From assembly GCA_000155435.1 (NCBI GenBank), contig DS990261.1:1139366-1203365 (forward strand): a DNA stretch of 64,000 bases, in the 5' to 3' direction. Shown here piece by piece: positions 55,554 through 63,431 of this stretch; position 1 is the first letter of the stretch, and each line of letters starts with the position of its first letter. The notes below the pieces were generated by a model. That model saw only the letters and a list, made by a program, of their open reading frames with translations. It made no database searches and was not told where the DNA came from. The DNA comes from Clostridiales bacterium 1_7_47FAA. Its GTDB lineage: Bacteria; Bacillota; Clostridia; Lachnospirales; Lachnospiraceae. The translations under genes and the position numbers were made by a program.

Positions 55554-55592
55554 ATTATCCGGGCCGTGTACTGTTTTATGGGAGGGAAAGCT

Positions 55593-56573
55593 ATGACAGG
55601 AACTGAGTTCACAGGGGAACGCCTGATAGGGAAATGCCGTTCAGGGAAATTTCATATAGGAGGGCACAACCATACAATAAACCACGGACCGGGCGGGCAT
55701 AAAGATACCGCCATGCACGTCTCAAGGGTCAGCATTGCAGTGAACATGGTCCTGACAGCCGGAAAGCTGGCAGCCGGGATCCTGGGCCACTCCCACGCCA
55801 TGATATCGGATGCAGTCCATTCCGCGTCGGATGTGTTCAGCACCTTCATCGTGATGGCAGGGGTTACCATGTCTGCCAAACAGTCGGATAAGGAACATCC
55901 CTATGGGCATGAACGGCTGGAGTGCGTGGCGGCGCTGTTCCTTGCCTTCATCCTTTGTGCCACGGGGCTGGGAATCGGCTTTGGCGCGGTAAGGGAAGTG
56001 ATATCAGGGGAAGTGAAGGATGCGGCCATACCAGGGCTTATGGCCCTGATGGCAGCCATTGTCTCCATCGTGGTAAAGGAGTGGATGTACCGTTATACCA
56101 TAAAAGCAGCTGATTCCATACACTCCAGCGCCTTAAAGGCGGATGCATGGCATCACCGTTCCGACGCCCTGTCCTCGGTGGGGGCGTTTGCGGGCATATG
56201 CGGGGCGCGGATGGGGTTTGCCTTCATGGACCCGGCTGCCAGCATTGTAATCTGCCTATTCATCTGCAAGGCGTCCCTGGATGTGCTGCGGGACGCTCTG
56301 GACAAAATGGTGGATAAGGCCTGTGATGAGGAGACGGAAAAAGCCATAAAGGGAACTGTGCTCACATCCCCCGGGGTGGTGCGGATTGACGGCTTAAAGA
56401 CCCGGCTGTTCGGCCCCAGGATGTATGTGGATATCGAAATCGCGGTGGACCCTGACCTTAACCTGCAGCAGGCCCATGCCATTTCAAGGGAGGTACACGA
56501 TACGGTGGAGGAACAGTTCCCCCAGGTAAAACACTGCGCTGTCCAGGTCAATCCTTTTAACAGGGAAGGATAA
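55593..56573 (+). CDS. Cation diffusion facilitator (CzcD-like; probably Co/Ni efflux)
   Basis: 326-residue CDF-family antiporter exporting divalent metals. A His-rich N-terminus (HIGGHNHTINHGPGGHKD) precedes six helices. Metal-site motifs are HSHAMISDAVHSASD in helix 2 and ADAWHHRSDALSS in helix 5, and a cytoplasmic C-terminal domain follows. The NiCo riboswitch directly upstream argues for cobalt/nickel as physiological substrate. The ATG at 55593 follows gggaggg; the longer open frame upstream runs through the riboswitch and is not coding. Confidence 0.92.
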   Translation: MTGTEFTGERLIGKCRSGKFHIGGHNHTINHGPGGHKDTAMHVSRVSIAVNMVLTAGKLAAGILGHSHAMISDAVHSASDVFSTFIVMAGVTMSAKQSDKEHPYGHERLECVAALFLAFILCATGLGIGFGAVREVISGEVKDAAIPGLMALMAAIVSIVVKEWMYRYTIKAADSIHSSALKADAWHHRSDALSSVGAFAGICGARMGFAFMDPAASIVICLFICKASLDVLRDALDKMVDKACDEETEKAIKGTVLTSPGVVRIDGLKTRLFGPRMYVDIEIAVDPDLNLQQAHAISREVHDTVEEQFPQVKHCAVQVNPFNREG

Positions 56574-56698
56574 GGAAATCCAGGAAAAGGGATGGATTCT
56601 GTTTGACGGACAGACCGGAATTATCTATACTTAGAGCATATCTGAAAGACACTTGGAAAAACAGATTAAAAGTATGAAACAGGAGAATATGAAATACG

Positions 56699-58717
56699 AT
56701 GACAGAATGGAAAAAAACAATATGCCCTTATGACTGCCCCACCTCCTGCGGCCTGCTGGTGAAAACGGACGGAACCCGGATATTGGAGGTAAAAGGAGAC
56801 CCGGACCATCCTGCCTCCCATGGACTGATCTGCAGGAAAATGCACGGTTATGCGGATTCCATCCATTCCCCCAGCCGGATCCTCACGCCCATGAGGCGGG
56901 TAGGGGAAAAGGGGGAAGGCAGGTTTGTTCCTGTTTCCTGGGACGAAGCCATATCAGAGATAACCGGAAGGTGGAAGGAAATCCTCAGCCGGGACGGAGG
57001 GGATGCCATCCTTCCGTTTTACTATTCAGGGGTCATGAGCGTGATCCAGCGCAAATGCGGGGATGCCTTTTTCAACAGGATGGGGGCATGCTCCCTGGTC
57101 AAGACGCTTTGTTCCTCGGCCAAAGGCGCCGGATATGAGGCTGTCATGGGCCGCACCGGATGCCTGGACCCAAGGGAGCTTAAGCACAGCGATTTCCTGC
57201 TGGTCTGGGGCAGCAACATGAAAGCCACCAGGATCCAGTCCATGCCGGTACTGGACAGCGCAAGGAAGGCTGGGAAACGGGTGGTGCTGATTGAATCATG
57301 TGCAGAAGATATGGCGCCCTACTGCGATGGGACCATTCTTATACGGCCTGGTACGGACGGCGCCCTTGCACTGGCCATGATGCATGTGCTGGTGAGGGAA
57401 GGCCTGGCTGCTGAAGATTATCTTCGTGAATGGTCCTGCGGCTGGCCTGGGTTTAAGGAGACATTGCCCGCCTATACGCCTGTGTGGGCAGAGGGGATAA
57501 CCGGAATCCCGGCAGATGTGACAGAGGCACTGGCCATGGAATATGGACGGGCCTCCCGGCCCGCCATCATACTGGGAAGCGGTCCCTCCCGCTATGGGAA
57601 CGGCGGTATGACCGTGCGCCTGATTACCATACTCTCCGCCCTGACCGGGGCATGGGGCAGGCCGGGAGGCGGGCTGTGCGGATGCAATCCCGGTATCGGT
57701 CCCTGTGCGGACGATACCATTGTGACGCGGCCTGATTTCAGGACAAGGCAGGGCAGGAAGGTAAACATCAACCAGCTGGCCCAGGCGCTGAACGGGAGTC
57801 ATGGGCAGGACCCCATTCAAAGCCTTTATGTATATGGAAGCAATCCGGTGGGGTCGGTAAGCAGCCAGGCGGAAACAGTGAAGGGGCTTATGAGACAGGA
57901 CCTGTTCACGGTTGTCCATGAGCGGTTCATGACGGACACGGCCAGGTATGCGGATATCCTGCTGCCGGCCACATTTTCCGTGGAACAGCCGGACTGTTAT
58001 CTGGCCTATGGCTACTGTACCTTTGGTACGGCTTATAAAGTCCTGGAACCGGCGGGACAGTGCAGGAGCAACTGGAACACGTTCCGGCTTCTGGCCGGGG
58101 CAATGGGATATGAGGAAGCGTATTTTAAGAAGACTGAGGAAGGGATGGTGGAAGAACTGCTGGCCCATCCCGGACCAGGGCTTGCCAAAGCAACCGACAG
58201 GGAATGGGATATCCTGGAAAAAGGCGGCGTCATCTCCACGCCCTTTGCGGACCACATGGACTTTAAGACGGAGACAGGGAAAATCTTGATTGTGAACCCG
58301 GGCCAGCCTGAACCCATGCCGCGGTATACATCCGCCCACGGCGGGGAATACCCCCTGCGGCTCATTGCCGTACCCAGTGGATATACCCTCAATTCCATTT
58401 TCCTGGAACGGGAGGACCTGACCGGGAAACGCGGTCCCATGAAGCTGATGCTGCACCCTCTGGATGCGGCTGGGCGCAATATCGGGGATGGGGATAAGGT
58501 GATTGCATATAACGACCTGGCCCAGGTGGAATTTACGGCCAGCCTTACCCCCTGGGTGGCCAGGGGCGCGGCGGCTGTGGCCGGGGTATACGGTATGTCC
58601 CTGTCCGGATCCGGCCTGCTGGTCAACGCCCTTCACCACCAGCGCCTGTCCGATATAGGGGAAGCGACCACGTTAAATGACAATACCGTTGAGGTCCGTC
58701 CTGCATTTCATCATTAA
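56699..58717 (+). CDS. Molybdopterin-dependent oxidoreductase, catalytic subunit (orphan)
   Basis: 672-residue member of the DMSO-reductase/formate-dehydrogenase superfamily. An N-terminal 4Fe-4S site uses Cys9, Cys13, Cys17 and Cys45 (CPYDCPTSC...C). The pterin-binding domains follow, with DFLLVWGSN, the YVYGSNPVGS loop and the C-terminal cap with LHPLDAA. No twin-arginine signal, so cytoplasmic. No Fe-S partner, membrane anchor or cofactor gene lies beside it, so its electron partner is unknown. The start at 56699 is 13 bases from aggag; a 14-codon frame from 56689 overlaps it. Oxidised or reduced substrate not predictable. Confidence 0.85.
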   Translation: MTEWKKTICPYDCPTSCGLLVKTDGTRILEVKGDPDHPASHGLICRKMHGYADSIHSPSRILTPMRRVGEKGEGRFVPVSWDEAISEITGRWKEILSRDGGDAILPFYYSGVMSVIQRKCGDAFFNRMGACSLVKTLCSSAKGAGYEAVMGRTGCLDPRELKHSDFLLVWGSNMKATRIQSMPVLDSARKAGKRVVLIESCAEDMAPYCDGTILIRPGTDGALALAMMHVLVREGLAAEDYLREWSCGWPGFKETLPAYTPVWAEGITGIPADVTEALAMEYGRASRPAIILGSGPSRYGNGGMTVRLITILSALTGAWGRPGGGLCGCNPGIGPCADDTIVTRPDFRTRQGRKVNINQLAQALNGSHGQDPIQSLYVYGSNPVGSVSSQAETVKGLMRQDLFTVVHERFMTDTARYADILLPATFSVEQPDCYLAYGYCTFGTAYKVLEPAGQCRSNWNTFRLLAGAMGYEEAYFKKTEEGMVEELLAHPGPGLAKATDREWDILEKGGVISTPFADHMDFKTETGKILIVNPGQPEPMPRYTSAHGGEYPLRLIAVPSGYTLNSIFLEREDLTGKRGPMKLMLHPLDAAGRNIGDGDKVIAYNDLAQVEFTASLTPWVARGAAAVAGVYGMSLSGSGLLVNALHHQRLSDIGEATTLNDNTVEVRPAFHH

Positions 58718-58794
58718 ATGTATAAAATACCATTTTCAGGTACATACTGTTATTGGGTATAAGCCAAATGTCCACAATAAGGAGGTTAACATCT

Positions 58795-59001
58795 ATGGGA
58801 AATAAGGCTTTAGATTGTACAGCCCTGACAGTAAGCCTGATTGGGGCGATTAACTGGGGACTGGTTGGATTTTTTAACTTTAACCTGGTATCATGGATTT
58901 TCGGAAATGCTTCCTGGATTACCAGGGTCATTTATGCGCTGGTCGGGCTATGCGGACTGTATCTGATTACATTCTATTCACGTACAGGACAGGAAGCATA
59001 A
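58795..59001 (+). CDS. DUF378-family small membrane protein
   Basis: 68 residues with two membrane helices (LTVSLIGAINWGLVGFF and ITRVIYALVGLCGLYLI). The INWGLVGFFNFNLVSWIFG signature is that of DUF378, a short membrane protein family of unknown function that is common in Firmicutes. The ATG at 58795 follows aaggagg; a frame from 58753 lacks a ribosome site. It is followed by a terminator and is probably transcribed on its own. Confidence 0.85.
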   Translation: MGNKALDCTALTVSLIGAINWGLVGFFNFNLVSWIFGNASWITRVIYALVGLCGLYLITFYSRTGQEA

Positions 59002-59017
59002 CAGGATACAGTAAAGG

Positions 59018-59077
59018 CAGGAACCTGTGGGGAATCGGATTGCCAAGGCAGACCGGTGCATCCAGGTTCCTGTTTTC
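59018..59077. terminator. Terminator between the DUF378 gene and an AraC gene
   Basis: CAGGAACCTG (59018-59027) pairs with CAGGTTCCTG (59063-59072), followed by TTTTC. It separates convergent genes. Confidence 0.65.
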
Positions 59078-59089
59078 GTATGTTCCTAT

Positions 59090-59962
59090 TTATGGTACCG
59101 TATCCCCTCTGATTCCGTTTCGGTACTCCCTGGGTGAGAGTCCGGTCAGCTTCTTAAACACATCGCCAAAGTAGTTGCCGTCCGAAAACCCGCAGGCAAT
59201 TGCAATGGAAGTCACTGTCCCATCTGTGTTCCTCAGCAGGTCGGACGCCTTCTGCACCCGGATATAATTTACATATTCCTTAAAACAGAATCCGGTGGAT
59301 GCCCTGAACTTCCGGGAAAAATAAGTGGGGCTCATATTGGACATGGCAGCCATGGCATCCAGCGTCAGATGTTCCCTGTATTGGAGGTTGATATACCGGG
59401 CCGCCTTCACGATTGCCGCCTCCGAGTCATTGAGGGAGTCCTTTTCCTGCTGCGTATCCTGGCAGCGTCCTATGAGGACCAGGATTTGGAAGAGCAGGCT
59501 CTGCTGCTGTACGTGGGAATAGGCATCCTCCTGTCCGTTTTCGTGGGACAGATGGCTTAACAGGCCTTCTATCCCGGGACGCAGGGGCTGGGGGATGGCA
59601 ATACGGGGATTTAAGAAGACGCGCTCAAAGCCTTCCCGTCCGCAGGACGCATGGAAGGCATCGGCCTCCTCCTTGGTAAAATACATATCATACCGCTCAG
59701 CCTGCAGCCCTTCCTCATACAAGGCCCTGTGGATCTGAAGCGGCGGTATGATGACCGCATCACCTGGCTTCAGGTAATAAATATCCTGGTCAATGAACAT
59801 TCTGCACTGTCCGGAGAGCAGATAATATATCTCATAATAGGAATGGTAGTGGGGACGTTTCATGACATAGCTGGATGAACGGCGGATCCGGCTGATCTGG
59901 ATGCTGTTTTTAGCGGCCGGACCGTTTTTTGCAGCTGATATTCTGTGCGGATGAATGGCCAT
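59090..59962 (-). CDS. AraC-family regulator with cupin sensor domain
   Basis: 290 residues. The N-terminal cupin-like ligand domain (HYHSYYEIYYLLSGQCRMFI, PGDAVIIPPLQIH) is followed by a C-terminal double helix-turn-helix (LDAMAAMSNMSPTYFSRKFRAST; AIACGFSDGNYFGDVFKKLTG). This build is typical of sugar-responsive regulators. It is divergent from the Gfo/Idh genes, which are therefore its likely targets. The 180-base gap between them has no clear promoter motif that I would defend. Ribosome site (reverse) ggaggaat. Confidence 0.88.
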   Translation of the reverse strand: MAIHPHRISAAKNGPAAKNSIQISRIRRSSSYVMKRPHYHSYYEIYYLLSGQCRMFIDQDIYYLKPGDAVIIPPLQIHRALYEEGLQAERYDMYFTKEEADAFHASCGREGFERVFLNPRIAIPQPLRPGIEGLLSHLSHENGQEDAYSHVQQQSLLFQILVLIGRCQDTQQEKDSLNDSEAAIVKAARYINLQYREHLTLDAMAAMSNMSPTYFSRKFRASTGFCFKEYVNYIRVQKASDLLRNTDGTVTSIAIACGFSDGNYFGDVFKKLTGLSPREYRNGIRGDTVP

Positions 59963-60142
59963 CTGTGATTCCTCCCTGCTGATATGTTTCCCTCATCTGT
60001 CCGCCCCTCCATCCTGGCAGAGGGTGAAGGCAAAAAAACTGTAGTTAATCCTGAAAAACATATAAAATCCGTATTAATTGCTGTATTTTTGTTATATCAT
60101 AAGGTCACAAAACAGTAAAGTGAAATCATCTGAAACAACAGG

Positions 60143-61225
60143 ATGGACTCTGAAAAGAAATGGGGAATCAGTATGATGCGTTTGTTTAGATTAGGAGGGG
60201 ACACAGGGACCGGATCAGGGGCCAGGGAAGTATCAGGGGATGGGATCATGGATGCGGATAGGGTGCTGGCGGCAGTGCCGGCAGTGGATGCAGTGTATGT
60301 GAAGCATCCGGGACATCTTACGTTTCAGGGGGCCAGGCGGCTTTTGTCCGGGGGGATACATGTGATAATGGAAGGGATATCCGGCTTTGACCGGGCACAG
60401 GTACTGGAGTTACAGATGGAGGCCGATGATGCTGGCGTTGTCTACACAGAAGCCTTTAAGGCAGCAGCCAATCCCTGCCTTCACGGCCTTAAGGGGGAAA
60501 TGCACCGTCTTGGACGCATTAACCGCATGACATTCATGTCCTGCGCCCGTACGCCGCGTCATGAGTGCAGGGAAGAACCGGCGGATACGCTGCCTGCGCC
60601 AGACCTTGCCCATGGGGCGCTGGTGGAGCGGGGGGCCGACTGTATTTTCACCATGATTGCATGCTTTGGGATACCGGAACAGATTCAGGCAGATCCTGTT
60701 TTCTGTGAAAACGGCATGGACATTGCCGGAAGCGTGCAGGGCAGGTATGAGGGGAAAAGATGTAAAGGGGCGGAGGCCGAAATCCTCTATTCCCAGGTGT
60801 CCGCAAGCCATGTGCCCAGCCAGATCAGAGGGGAAAAAGGAAGCCTTGTCATACGCAGCATTGCAGATCCGTCGGAACTGTGTTTTTACGGCCGGGATGG
60901 GGAGAAGGAAGTGCTGGCCCTGCGCACATCTCCGGTCATTACGGATGAAGAAATCAGGACGTGGATTGCCAGGGCCTGTCTGGGAATTCATTCCCGTCAT
61001 CGGTATGTCCCGCTTCGCGGCATATCTGGCCCCAATCCGGTCAACGCAGCCCGCTGCGCCTCCCTCATCGGGACCGGATTCCCCACAAAGTGGAACGCAC
61101 GGCTTACGGAAAGCAATTTTCAGACGCGCCCTGGTCCAAAGTGCGGGGGCTGCTATGGGGAATGGCGCCAAAACGTGCTCATGACCCATGAGGTGATGGA
61201 CAGGATCCGTTCGCAGGTGTTATAA
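60143..61225 (+). CDS. Degenerate Gfo/Idh-type oxidoreductase carrying a repeat element
   Basis: A 360-codon frame related to the Gfo/Idh/MocA family but visibly eroded. The N-terminal Rossmann motif is replaced by RLGGDTGTGSGAREVSGDGI. The usual EKP reads VIMEGISGFD. Residues about 277-331 are encoded by a 166-bp repeat (60969-61134). A family-like tail (MTHEVMDRIRSQVL) follows. The matching intact paralog is at 62235. With no catalytic Lys-Pro and no clear cofactor motif it is unlikely to be a working dehydrogenase. Start 60143 or ATG 60173 (MMRLFRLGG). Probably a pseudogene in progress, yet without a stop codon. Confidence 0.6.
   Translation: MDSEKKWGISMMRLFRLGGDTGTGSGAREVSGDGIMDADRVLAAVPAVDAVYVKHPGHLTFQGARRLLSGGIHVIMEGISGFDRAQVLELQMEADDAGVVYTEAFKAAANPCLHGLKGEMHRLGRINRMTFMSCARTPRHECREEPADTLPAPDLAHGALVERGADCIFTMIACFGIPEQIQADPVFCENGMDIAGSVQGRYEGKRCKGAEAEILYSQVSASHVPSQIRGEKGSLVIRSIADPSELCFYGRDGEKEVLALRTSPVITDEEIRTWIARACLGIHSRHRYVPLRGISGPNPVNAARCASLIGTGFPTKWNARLTESNFQTRPGPKCGGCYGEWRQNVLMTHEVMDRIRSQVL
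60969..61134. mobile_element. 166-bp MITE-like repeat, copy C (inside a reading frame)
   Basis: It aligns end to end with the reverse complement of 4993-5158. Terminal inverted repeats are CCAGGGCCTGTCTGGGAATT at the left and, as reverse complement of the right end, CCAGGGCGCGTCTGAAAATT. It lies in the opposite orientation to copy A and keeps the host frame open over 55 codons. Confidence 0.75.
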
Positions 61226-61249
61226 TGAAAGTCAGTGCACCGGCGCTGG

Positions 61250-61285
61250 GGTGTGTTGGAAACTTTCTTTCCGCCGTGGGCACCA
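61250..61285. mobile_element. Partial end of the 166-bp repeat family, copy D
   Basis: GGGTGTGTTGGAAAC followed by TTTCTTTCCGCC matches the left 30 bases of copy A with one gap and a few changes; similarity stops before the next ribosome site. Confidence 0.5.
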
Positions 61286-61307
61286 GATCTATCAATGGAG
61301 GCGGGAT

Positions 61308-62201
61308 ATGAGGAAAGCGGCAAAAGCAAAGGGGATATTGGCACTTACGTTACTCTGTTCCCTGTTCCTGTGCATCACTGCATATGGTAACTGGAAGAAT
61401 GAAGGCGGCCAATGGCACTATTATGACAAAAACGGACAGATGGTGTGCAATGATTTCAAAAAGTCCGGCAATTCCATGTTCTATCTGGATGAAACCGGCA
61501 ATATCGCCAGGAACTGTGAGAAGGTAATCGGCAATTACCTGTACCGGTTTGATGCAGACGGGAAGTTCACGCGTTCCAGGCTGGGAGAGGACGGCCAGCC
61601 GGAGTACCTGGAAGGGGATTACGCCCTGAACCACCGCCAGCAGTACCTGAACAAAAAGGCCAACCCCTATAACGACAACCAGGTGGTACAGTGGTTTAAT
61701 GCCACCTACGCCATCCTGACAAAGCATAACAGCTGTAATATCCGGGCCTATGGCGGTGAACTGCTGCTGGCTGGCGTGGAGGGGGAGGACGATGGCAGCT
61801 CCGACAATTCAATAAAGGAAAGGAACAGGAAAATGCTGTCAAAAAGCTGGGGGGTCACTGACCGGGCCAGCGCGGACGCGGCCCTTCTGCGGCTGCTGGA
61901 GTCAGGCAGGGCCACCGGCTCGGCATGGGATTACAGCCGCGCCATGTCAAACCTGGGATTTTACTATCTGGCGGGGTATTATCCCATCACCGAATCCCTG
62001 GACCGTTCCCTGGAGGTTGCCAGAACCATACAGCAGACCTATGGCTCCTGGGATGAATTCATTGCCAGCTACCTGGCAGGATACCATGCCTGGGCCGGGG
62101 ATGAGGCGGAAAACAGGGATTTAATCTATGAGGGGCTGAAGGGAAGTGCGTTTAACCCCTATGCTGTGGACTGGAACCTGGAACTTAAGAAGACCTGGTA
62201 G
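61308..62201 (+). CDS. Secreted protein with cell-wall-binding-like repeats and DUF1266 domain
   Basis: 297 residues. Signal peptide at the N-terminus (hydrophobic ILALTLLCSLFLCITAYG, cleavage near residue 27). Two aromatic/Gly repeats of the choline/glucan-binding type follow (GGQWHYYDKNGQMVCNDFKK, NSMFYLDETGNIARN; residues about 33-70). The C-terminal half matches DUF1266 (SWGVTDRASADAALLRLL, AWDYSRAMSNLGFYYLAGYY), whose function is unknown. It is probably attached to the cell wall. The ATG at 61308 follows atggaggcggg. The upstream region contains a repeat-family end. Confidence 0.75.
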   Translation: MRKAAKAKGILALTLLCSLFLCITAYGNWKNEGGQWHYYDKNGQMVCNDFKKSGNSMFYLDETGNIARNCEKVIGNYLYRFDADGKFTRSRLGEDGQPEYLEGDYALNHRQQYLNKKANPYNDNQVVQWFNATYAILTKHNSCNIRAYGGELLLAGVEGEDDGSSDNSIKERNRKMLSKSWGVTDRASADAALLRLLESGRATGSAWDYSRAMSNLGFYYLAGYYPITESLDRSLEVARTIQQTYGSWDEFIASYLAGYHAWAGDEAENRDLIYEGLKGSAFNPYAVDWNLELKKTW

Positions 62202-62234
62202 ATATCATGAACCGGAATATGGAGGAAACAGAAT

Positions 62235-63215
62235 ATGAGATGGGGCATCATGGCAACTGGAACAATCGCTGCAAAATTTGCAGACACGGTGATGAAAATG
62301 GGAGGAGAAGAGCAGCTGACAGCCTGCGGCTCAAGATCCATGGAAAAGGCGGAGGAATTTGCAGGAAGGTACGGTATCCGGCATGCATATGATTCCTATG
62401 AGGCCCTTGCGGCGGACCCGGAGGTGGACGCTGTTTATGTTGCCACGCCCAACAACCTGCATTTTGACAATTGCAGGCTGTGCCTGGACGCGGGGAAACA
62501 CGTGCTTTGCGAAAAGCCTTTTACCACCAGCGCGGACGAGGCCAGAAGGCTGTTCGGCATGGCAAAGGAAAAGGGGCTGTTCATCATGGAGGCGTTCTGG
62601 ATCCGCCACCTTCCGCTCTTAAAGAAGATGCAGGAACTGATAAAAGAGGGCGTGATCGGGGACGTGGTCTATGCCAGAAGTGATTTTGGGTTTACCGCCC
62701 AGGGCGCCAGGAAGGACAGGAAGTTTGATTCCGCACTTGGGGGAGGCGCGCTTCTTGACATCGGGATCTATAACCTGGGATTCATGCACATGGTGATGGG
62801 GGATACGAAGCCTTCAGGCTTTACGTCCAGCTATCATATCAATGAGTATGGTACGGATGATTTCAGCTCCATCCTGTTGAATTATCCAGGAAACCGCACC
62901 GCATCCATAACCGCGTCCATAGGCATGGCAATGCCGAGGGAAGGGGTTGTGTACGGTACGTCCGGCTCCATCCGGCTGCCGGATTATCAGATGGCTGAGA
63001 AGCTGGTTGTATGCCCTTACGGCGGACAGCCCCAGGAAATCTGCATTCCCTTTGAAATCAATGGGTTTGAATATCAGATCCGGGAAGCCAGCCGGTGTGT
63101 GAAGGAAGGCATGTACACCAGCGATGTGCTGAAGGAAAAGGATACGCTGGCCGTATTGGAACTGATGGATGGAATACGGGCATCCTGGGGACTTAAGTTC
63201 AGCTGCGAATCATAA
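62235..63215 (+). CDS. Gfo/Idh/MocA-family oxidoreductase
   Basis: 326-residue NAD(P)-dependent dehydrogenase. The Rossmann motif is WGIMATGTIAAKFADT (3-18), the catalytic Lys is in LCEKPFTTSADEA, followed by FIMEAFWIRHLP and GGGALLDIGIYNLGF, where Tyr replaces the usual His, as in dimeric dihydrodiol dehydrogenase-type members. Substrates are probably sugars or polyols. The ATG at 62235 follows atggaggaaac. It is the intact counterpart of the degenerate gene at 60143 and may be controlled by the cupin-AraC protein at 59.1-60.0 kb. Confidence 0.9.
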   Translation: MRWGIMATGTIAAKFADTVMKMGGEEQLTACGSRSMEKAEEFAGRYGIRHAYDSYEALAADPEVDAVYVATPNNLHFDNCRLCLDAGKHVLCEKPFTTSADEARRLFGMAKEKGLFIMEAFWIRHLPLLKKMQELIKEGVIGDVVYARSDFGFTAQGARKDRKFDSALGGGALLDIGIYNLGFMHMVMGDTKPSGFTSSYHINEYGTDDFSSILLNYPGNRTASITASIGMAMPREGVVYGTSGSIRLPDYQMAEKLVVCPYGGQPQEICIPFEINGFEYQIREASRCVKEGMYTSDVLKEKDTLAVLELMDGIRASWGLKFSCES

Positions 63216-63246
63216 AGACTCAATAAGAAATAAGAAAATATTTCCG

Positions 63247-63306
63247 GCTTCCACCCTTGATTCTGAAATGTGGATTAATATAATTAAGGGTAGAAGCTGT
63301 ATTTTT
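63247..63306 (+). terminator. Terminator after the Gfo/Idh gene
   Basis: GCTTCCACCCTT (from 63247) pairs imperfectly with AAGGGTAGAAGC (to 63297), followed by TGTATTTTT. Confidence 0.65.
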
Positions 63307-63368
63307 GCCAAAAAATGCGCTAAAACTTTAGAAAAATCATGTAATTTTTACCATTTTCCGAAAAAACA

Positions 63369-63397
63369 TGGAAATTATTTTCCTGCGGTGTTATAAT
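63369..63397 (+). promoter_or_regulatory. Promoter of the OPT transporter gene
   Basis: Exact TATAAT at 63392-63397 with TGGAAA 17 bases upstream (63369-63374); 35 bases before the ATG. Confidence 0.55.
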
Positions 63398-63431
63398 AGG
63401 GCGATATTATATACAAAGGAGTGATAGTTAC

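Noticed and set aside
55446-55592. N-terminal extension of the cation efflux protein
   Set aside because: The open frame runs through the NiCo riboswitch and its terminator; the real start with a ribosome site is at 55593.
56689-56733. Leader peptide gene before the molybdopterin enzyme
   Set aside because: A 14-codon frame with no attenuator structure; may be chance, so not annotated as a gene.
57296-58639. 447-codon minus-strand open frame
   Set aside because: Shadow of the molybdopterin oxidoreductase; no recognisable motif and no ribosome site.
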